Assembly: GCA_021401465.1 (NCBI GenBank)
Contig: JADDMT010000033.1
Location: 186,001-250,000 of the forward strand
Direction of reading: 5' to 3'
Length of the DNA stretch: 64,000 nt
Origin: Teratosphaeria epicoccoides
Taxonomy: Eukaryota > Ascomycota > Dothideomycetes > Mycosphaerellales > Teratosphaeriaceae
The notes beneath the pieces are model-generated. The model was not told the origin of the DNA. It searched no databases and saw only the letters and a program-made list of their open reading frames with translations. Made by a program: the position numbers and the translations under genes. The stretch's first letter is position 1. Each line of letters starts with the position of its first letter. This document shows positions 57,140 to 64,000 of this stretch, piece after piece.

Positions 57140-58726
57140 CTAATCCGAGCATGTCTCTTGTTCTTCTTAGGTTTATTCTAGGTGTACCTTTAGGCATCAA
57201 TGATGTATAAGTAGGGCGTTTGCTTCTCGTTATTACTTCGCGCGTTATGCGCTACATACACGTGTCAAGAATTCTGCTCTAGAACCCTTATCTTCCTACG
57301 AATCGACCTTCTTAAGCCCTGCTCATGCCTCCTCCGCTCTTCGAATTCACGAATAGCTTCTAGAGCGTTCTTGTAGTCTTCGGCTAGAACCTATTATGTG
57401 TACTTAGGTAGGTATCCTTTCTACTTTACTAGATAGTACATTGCGCCCTTACGCCGCATACTGTCCTTAATACCCTCGACTTCCTACTCTTCGTTCTCTT
57501 CTGCTACTAGCATCGGGTCCGCGGGCTCTTCGCCCTCGCGCTGTACCTATAGTTCGAGTAGAGATACGTAGAAGACGTCATGCACACGATACGACGATAG
57601 TAATAATAGCCGGTACGCCTGCGAGCCTATCGCGTCGCGTATCCGGAAGGGTCTGACGAACCTTAGCGTTATCTTCTTGCTTAGAAGTTTCAGCTTAAGA
57701 TTCTTCGTTAATAGTAACACCTTCGTACTAACTGCATACTACATCGGTTTAGCACAGGCGTTATTATGTTTAATCTAGGATTCTGAGGCCTTTTTCTAGT
57801 GTTCTATTAGCACTGAATGTACCTCGCGCATACGCCGCGCTAATTCCGCAGCGGCTGGCACCCTCTCCTCAGAAGACTCGTCCTAAGGTAGTTCTAGGTG
57901 TATTTCTAGATCAAAGCCATAAAGAATCTGAAATGGCGACATACGCATAGTAGCATGTATGCTGTTATTAACTACAAATTCCGCCATAGGAATTACGTCG
58001 GCCTAGGCATCCTGGTTCTTAGCGTAGTAGCACCGAAGGTACTACTTAAGAGTCTAGTTCATACGTTTAGTCTGACTATTAGTCTGTAGATAGAATGCTA
58101 TACTTAGGTAGTACTTAACACGCACTTTAAACACAAATTCTTGCTAGTATTTACTAGTAAAGACAGAACCTCGATCTAATAGGATACTTTAGGGGACACT
58201 AAAGCGCTATATAACTTCGTCGCGAAGTAGCCGCGCAAGCTCGCTACTTGTGCACTTTTTCGTATATAGGATAAAGACATTTATCTTCGAGTATTAGTCG
58301 ACTACTACAAGGATAGCATTAACTACATCGCCTTTCTACTTTGCTAGCGGCAAATTAGTAATAAAATCTATGGTCAAGTCTTGCCATGGTCTCTCTAGTA
58401 GTAGGAGCGCCTAAGTATTGCCATAGGGGCGATAGCGCCGAGATTTGCTAATCTGGCATGTCTGGCAGGATTTGACATAGTTAGAGACATCCTGTTCTAG
58501 CGTAGGCTACTAGTATTTGCGTCCGAGAAGTGCGTTCGTCTTCTCTACGCTAAAATAGCCCGCGAGTTTATCGTCATGATGAATACAGAGGAGCTGCGAA
58601 CAGAGTACGTAGTTAGTAGGTACGTAGAGCCTATTGTTAAAGTACTACAAATCGCCTGACTTAGTCTAGTACTTTAGACCGCCTACGGTGTCCTAGAGGG
58701 CTATACCCTCATTAATTAACTCCGGT
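57140..58726 (-). pseudogene. Integrase and chromodomain of LTR family 5 (minus)
   Basis: Integrase core readable from right to left: LTIDFITNLPLAK near 58335-58375, ILLDRGSVFTSKY near 58165-58210, and the Glu position NSQTKRMNQTLK where Glu reads Lys, consistent with GAA-to-AAA. The linker ends VHDVFYVSLLEL, and the chromodomain has EVEGIKDSMRRKGAMYYLVK.KGYLPKYT near 57400-57490. It ends near the stop of the convergent antisense ORF and is truncated on its 5' side by copy E. Confidence 0.8.
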
Positions 58727-58890
58727 TGTGAAGGGCGAGGCCCTAAGTCTTGGCACAGGCTAGGGCCTATGCGACCCCTGACGAGGCTAGCTATAAAAGA
58801 CCAGACAGCTAGCAGATAGTCCTTCTCTCCCTATCGTACTTGTTAAATACTACATGAACCCCTATGTATACGCTGTTTACCTGTGACATT
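58727..58890 (+). repeat. 5' LTR of copy E
   Basis: 164 bp, TGTGAAGGGCGAGG to CCTGTGACA, inserted in the family 5 integrase. Contains TATAAAA at 58792-58798. Confidence 0.88.
58792..58841 (+). promoter_or_regulatory. LTR promoter: TATA box and putative transcript start of family 1
   Basis: TATAAAA (58792-58798) followed 41 nt after its first base by ATCGTACTT (58833-58841), a plausible transcription start. The same spacing occurs in copy B. Confidence 0.5.
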
Positions 58891-58892
58891 AA

Positions 58893-58901
58893 GTACGATC
58901 G
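58893..58901 (+). promoter_or_regulatory. Putative self-priming primer-binding site of family 1
   Basis: AAGTACGAT, two bases after the LTR end, is the exact reverse complement of ATCGTACTT at 58833-58841 in the LTR. No obvious complementarity to a tRNA 3' end (no TGG start) is seen. This is the Tf1-type arrangement, in which the 5' end of the RNA primes reverse transcription. Confidence 0.5.
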
Positions 58902-58911
58902 ATTTCATCAT

Positions 58912-60120
58912 GGATAGGCTGTCCCCTAGCTAATTAACCCTAGTGTCTAAAGGATCTACGAACGAGGAAGCGTTAGCAGAAATGCGCCGTGTCGTCGAGG
59001 GAATGCATACCTAGTAACAGCAAATTATGGCCGAGCTGACAGCCACGAGGGCCGCGTTAAATGAATCGGAGTCCTAACAGCAACAGAACCTAGGCGTCTT
59101 GTCAGAGGAGCTACTAAAGACCCTCGCGGACACGCTAGCCATAGTAACGCGTGCGAACTCCGTCATAGAACTAACAGGACCCCGAGAATAGAGGCTACTA
59201 ACATGGGACAGAAAAGCCGAATCGTTTAGGGATTACCTGCTCTATATTAGGAGTTCGTTTAGGGCGCGCTCTAGGGTAAAACCCCTAATAGGCGTAGATT
59301 ATTACTAGAACACAATCTACGACACCCTCCCTACTTGCTAGCGCGCCCGGATGCGCCATTTCTGGGAGAAAGGAGGCCCGGACAGAGCGAAGGACCCTAA
59401 AGCTTTCCTCACGTAACTTAAGGCTATGTTCGCGGATAGTAACGAGACAGCGAGAGCTCTAGAACAGCTCACGAACCTCCGACACGCGGCAGGCTAGCCA
59501 TGGCACGAGTACTAGCTAGAATTCGACGAACTCCTGCTGTTAGCAGGAGGAGACTAGTAGACAGATGACGCGAAGATTAGATACCTCAAGAATTCGTTTT
59601 CGAACCCTGCTAGGATGTACATAGCGAACGTAAGAGACAAGGGGGACTACTACGCGTTTACGGAGGAGGTCGAAAGGGTCATGACAAACTCCGAGGCAAC
59701 CGACTAGTTTAAGGCGGCCTATAGGAGGTAGTTAAGAAAAAAGAACAAGGACTCTAAATGTATTCCTATAGCTGCCATGTAGGTGCCTAACCCTAGAGTC
59801 GGATCCTAAATAGACGCGGATAGGGATACGGTCATAGCACTAACTCGTACTATAGGAGACTAATATGACAGCAAAGGACCCTGACAAAACAACGGGGGGA
59901 AACGACGCGCTAAATAGGTAGACGCTACAGAGAGAGAGAAACGCTAGGAGAATAACCTGTGCTACTACTACAGAGTGTCTAGACACTAAGTTAAGGGGTG
60001 TCCCTACGCCTTGGCTATACCCCTAGCCTGGATTAATACGACTAGAGTGTCGCTATCGCTAGAGGACGATAGAATAGCAGAGGAACCTAGGAGGAATAAC
60101 TCGGGAAAAGATTAACTCCC
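58912..60120 (+). pseudogene. gag of LTR family 1, copy E
   Basis: ATG at 58912-58914 (MDRLSPS). Gag core as in copy B (RKAESFRDYLL near 59212-59245; RMRHFWEKGGPDRAKDP, Trp kept as TGG near 59350-59400) and a zinc knuckle near 59960-60005. The final knuckle Cys is kept. Several TAG stops. Confidence 0.78.
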
Positions 60121-63100
60121 GCTTAGAGTCAGGAAGCGGGAGTAACGGAGACATTAGCAGAAGGATAGGAGAGAGTTAAGGGATCCATGGATAGGAACCT
60201 GATCTATACTGATGTAGTCCTAGCAAATAATACCGGGACATTAGCTCTTATCGATGAAGGGTGCTAATACTACGCTGCAATTAACGGAGACCTAGTAAAA
60301 GGTCTCGGCTTGAGCTTAATAAGCAAAGAGTCACGCATAGCGAGGGGCGCAACAGCGTCGATGCGAGACTCCGCGGTAGAAGGAGTAGTCGCCTTCTAGA
60401 TAGAAATCGAGGGGTTCTAGCAACTAGTGTACGCATACATAGTAAAGGATCTAGCCTTCCCCCTAATACTAGGGAACCCCTAGAAGGCTCACAATAAAGT
60501 ACGGACCGTACTAGAAAGGCGTCGGTATTAGCATAGAAGAGTAGGACAGTAGATAAATGAAGGACGGAACTACCGAGAATACGAGGACCGCGGGAACTTT
60601 ACCCGGGTATACGCGACCGCGATAGCGGATGTCGCGGAGGCCTTAAAGGCAAAGGAATATCCGACGCTTAACAAGTTAAGGAAGGTACTACCTCTAGAGC
60701 TTCAGCACATGGCTCCGCTGTTCTGCCGCCAAGAAGCGGAAAAATTAGCGCCATACTGCCCTAGCATTAACTACCGCATCGAACTCCGCGAAGGACTAGA
60801 CAGATCCTAGCCGGCTCTGCTATAGGGACCCCTATACGGCATGTCGAAGGAGGAACTACTAGTTTTAAGGAAGTCCTTAGACGAACTGTTAGGGAAGGGA
60901 TTCATTCGGCCTACTAACTTAGAGGCTACGGCTCCTATGCTCTTTGTCCGGAAGCTAGGGGGAGAGCTCTAGTTCTGCTACGATTACCGCGCCCTTAATG
61001 CGATCACAAAGCAAGATAGGTACCCCCTCCTGTTAATACCGGAGACCTCAAGGAACCTTACGGGCGCCTAGTAGCTTACTAAGGTAGATGTAGTGTCAGC
61101 CTTCTACTAAATCCGAATAGCAAAAGGCCATAAGTACAAGACAGCCTTTCGCATAAGGTTCGGTTCATTTAAATGGCTAGTATGTCCGTTCGGTTTATCC
61201 GGGGCTCTAGTAACGTTCTAACAATATATTAACATACTACTACGCGAGGAATTAGACGACTACGCCTCCGCGTATATGGACGACGTCATCATATATAGCG
61301 GCAGTTCGCGAGAAGACTATTTCGCCAAAGTAACGCGAGTACTCTAGAAGCTCTAGGACAGGGGCCTCTACCTTAACCCCAGGAAGAGCGAGTTCGCCAA
61401 AAAGGATATTAAGTACCTAGGGTTCATAATACACGCCGACAGAAAAGGCATAGGGACCGAGCTAGAAAAGGTAGAGGCCGTGCGTAACTAGGAGTAGCTA
61501 AAAACACAAAAGGAAGTCCGTAGATTCCTCGGCTTCGGAAACTACTACAGGATGTTCATCCCGAACTACTCGAAGACGGCCGGGCCCTTGACGGCGCTTA
61601 CAGGGAAGGGCAGGCCGTTCTCCTAGGGGGAACTCAAGGAGTCTGCGTTTAGAACGCTAAAAGCGAAGTTCTGTTTAGCGCTAGTCCTTTCTTAATAGAA
61701 CCTAGAGCTGCCGACCTTTTTAGAGACCGACTATAGCGGGTTTGCGTTAGGGGCGGCTCTCCTGCAAGAAAACAACAGAGTCCGGAGACTAGTAGGCTTC
61801 TTCTCGCAGAAACTTAACAAGGCGGAGATTAATTACAACATCTATGACAAGGAGATGCTAGCTGTAATATCTAGTCTGAAGTTCTAGGGCCCTAAGCTGA
61901 AGTCGTGTAGGCCCTTCACTATTCTCATAGACTACAAAAACCTGGAGTACTTCATGGTCAAGCAACAGCTGTCCGAGTAGCAGATACGGTAGTACGAAAC
62001 CCTCGCGTAATTCTAGTTTTCCCTAGTATATCGCCTAGGCGCCGAAGGAGTAGTCCTAGACGCGTTGTCAAGACGAGAACAGAACACGCTAGGGGCAGAA
62101 GATAAGGAATCACGGTTTAGGAGGTTTTTAGACCTAGAAGTCATAGAGAGTTAGCCGGACCCCGTGGATAAGAGTAGGGACGTCGTACTAATTACCCCGA
62201 TTAGCCTGTTACCTACTACTATAGAGAACGAACAGCAATTCACTAACTCCGTAACCTCTAACTAGGAGCCCATAGGGCCGTTCTAGGACAGCACCCTTAA
62301 TGAGCTATAGGCAGCTACAGTAGAGAAAGACGAGCTGTACTTGACAGTGTTAAAAGCAGTAAAGAGCGGCTCCTAGGCGCTACTAGCTAGAGCGAGGCTA
62401 AAACTACAAGCGGGGGACTACAAGATCGACAAGAGGGGCTTCCTGCGATACCGCGACAAACTATGGGTCCTAGGAGCAAACAACAGTCAGCCTAGGGGCG
62501 AGACCTCGGACTCTAGGGACGAAAGTAACGACATGCTTAGGACGAAGCTCATTTAGTCTGTACACGACGCCGCGGTATACGGGCACCTAGGACAGGACGC
62601 TACGACGATAATCCTAGGGCGTGACTTCTACTAGCCGTTACTATCTAAGCATGTCTGGTAGTTCCTAAGGAACTGCAACTACTGTAGTCGCAACAAAGTA
62701 TAGAGAGAGCATAAGTATAGACTACTAAAGCTATTACTAGTTCCCGACAGATTCTTCTAGGAGATCTCTATAGACTTCATGACAGACTTGCCTGATTCCG
62801 AGGGATGTCGATACCTATGGGTTATTAAGGATCGCCTATGCAAGTACGTAGTTTTGCAGGTAATGTCTAGCATGAAAGCAGAGGAGTACGCGGAGAAGTT
62901 CATGGATTGCTAGGCCTAGTACTATGGAATGCTAACAGCTATTACGAGCGACTAGGGCACTAACTAGACTAGCACCTTCTAGACGAACTTCTGCAAGGGA
63001 ATAGGCGTGTCCTAGCAGTTAAGCTCTACGTACTACCTATAAACAGACAGAGGCCCTAAACGCCTAAACTAAGAGGTACAAGCGTACCTCCGGAACTATA

Positions 63101-63960
63101 TTAACTATGAGTAATCCGACTAGAAGCGATGGCTCCCCGTGGCTTAACTAGCGCTAAACAGGAGGTATCATTCAGGAATTAGCATAAGCCCCTTCTTCGC
63201 TACCTATAGCTACAAAGCATAGGGCCCTATACCTTTAACCGAGGACCCTATAGGGCCTAGCCTGTTAAAGGCAGCCAAGAGGGCAAAGACGTTCGTAGGA
63301 AAGATTCAGGACATAACGGGAATCTGCCAAGTAACAATGGCGGCTTCTACGTAGGAATAGGAGGAGTCCGCTAATAAACGCTAAAACCCCGCCCTAATTT
63401 ATAAAGTTAGTGACAAGGTCTAGCTAGATCTACGGAACTACACTACAGAGAGACCTAAGAAAAGCTTAGACGCTAAGCATGCGAAGTACATGGTAGCTAA
63501 AGTGTTATTACTAGTCTCTATCTACTTAACTAGGCTCCTAAATAACATATACCTAGTGTTCTATACTAACCTGCTAAGACTAGCGGGCAAGGACCCTATG
63601 CCTAGGCAGGAGAACGACGACGAACAGCCGGACCCCCTTTTGTTTAAGTCGCATAAAGAGTAGTTAGTAGAGGAGATACTCTACGCGAGGGACAAGAGAA
63701 GGGGAAGAGGACGCAAAGTCCTAGTAAAATAGTCAGAGTACTACAAACCTACATAGGAGCCCCTAGAAAACCTAACAGACACTAAAGCAATAGACCGCTT
63801 CAAGCGGGCTTAGGGAAGCGCGGAGAATAACGACGGCCCTAGAGAGAGGTAGGACAAGAAGAAAAAGGAAACGAGATGTAGGACCTAGCAAAGGGAGTCT
63901 AGCATTCGTAACGAGGAGTACAGGCGTTTAGGAAAGGACAAAAGTTAGAGGAGAAAATTG
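60121..63960 (+). pseudogene. pol of LTR family 1, copy E
   Basis: Protease region ALIDEGC.YYAAINGDLVKG near 60240-60300; reverse transcriptase with GFIRPTNLEATAPMLFVRKL and an intact YMDD in AYMDDVIIYS (about 61264-61300); RNase H; integrase with GHLGQD, CNYCSRNK, ISIDFMTDLPDSEG (about 62765-62805) and a Lys at the catalytic Glu position (AAA, 63058-63060); chromodomain KVLVK.SEYYKPT.EPLENL near 63715-63770. Residual TAG/TAA stops make it non-functional as it stands. Confidence 0.82.
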
Positions 63961-64000
63961 ACATTAGGTAGCTATGTATACAACAAAAGAAAGAAAGAAA

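Larger units (their letters stand above)
54471..58726 (-). mobile_element. LTR family 5 chromovirus (minus), 3' half
   Basis: Integrase and chromodomain on minus (57140-58726), a convergent plus-strand ORF (55628-57124), then non-coding sequence with the probable 3' LTR to 54471. The whole 54471-57140 part recurs inverted at 1-2687, which shows that the ORF and terminal region belong together. The upstream half of the element is cut off by copy E at 58727. Confidence 0.7.
58727..64000 (+). mobile_element. LTR family 1 chromovirus, copy E (plus), runs off the window
   Basis: 5' LTR 58727-58890, primer site, gag from 58912, pol through the chromodomain to about 63950; the 3' region and 3' LTR lie beyond the window. 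The flank before the LTR is CCGGT (58722-58726), the expected target duplication. It lacks the 143-bp duplication and is the least frame-shifted copy, though stops remain. Confidence 0.88.

Noticed and set aside
1..64000. CRISPR arrays, rRNA or tRNA genes
   Set aside because: No regular spacer-repeat array was seen, and no tRNA- or rRNA-like segment could be recognised by eye.

Overview
This window reads as a repeat-rich, gene-poor stretch of a filamentous ascomycete (Pezizomycotina-type) genome. Four things point there: chromodomain-bearing Ty3/Gypsy elements (chromoviruses) in many broken copies; a Plavaka-like (CACTA/EnSpm-type) DNA transposon; transition-type decay that turns Trp and Gln codons into TAG/TAA on both strands, as expected from repeat-induced point mutation (RIP); and candidate introns of 55-57 nt with fungal GTATGT/GCTAAT/TAG-style signals. 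I could not name the species.

Layout. 1-2687: terminal part of LTR family 5, an inverted copy of 54471-57140. 2688-5150: decayed repeats, including a coiled-coil ORF remnant on the minus strand. About 5150-14275: an island of normal composition without RIP-like stops, holding two intact minus-strand genes, an Ulp1-like cysteine protease (5665-8103) and a protein with a PD-(D/E)XK-like core (12828-14096). 14580-20532: a minus-strand copy of LTR family 1 (copy A) inserted in an older plus-strand LTR. 20533-about 29990: Plavaka-like transposon with a transposase on plus and an accessory region on minus. 30005-35310: two head-to-head pieces of LTR family 2. 35667-49363: a complete LTR family 3 element (5-bp duplication ACTTC) that carries a complete nested LTR family 1 element (copy B, 41868-48757, duplication GCTAG). 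49364-51154: LTR family 4 remnant. 51155-54470: LTR family 1 copy C. 54471-58726: LTR family 5. 58727-64000: LTR family 1 copy E, running off the window.

The most unusual pattern concerns the LTR elements. In four families (1, 3, 4, 5) the region between the end of pol and the 3' LTR carries an ORF on the opposite strand, convergent with pol. Each of these ORFs has Cys-rich stretches near its N-terminus. In families 1 and 3 the frame is best explained by one small canonical fungal intron, and in family 1 that intron is at the same place in all three copies that cover it. I read these as antisense accessory genes carried by the retrotransposons. Nothing here proves that they are expressed.

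Family 1 also shows a Tf1-like self-priming layout: 9 nt just after the 5' LTR are complementary to 9 nt about 41 nt downstream of the LTR TATA box, near where transcripts should start. Nearly all element ORFs are broken by in-frame stops. The only long uninterrupted coding sequences are the two island genes. All calls come from reading the sequence by eye; no alignments or searches were run, and boundaries marked as approximate are so.
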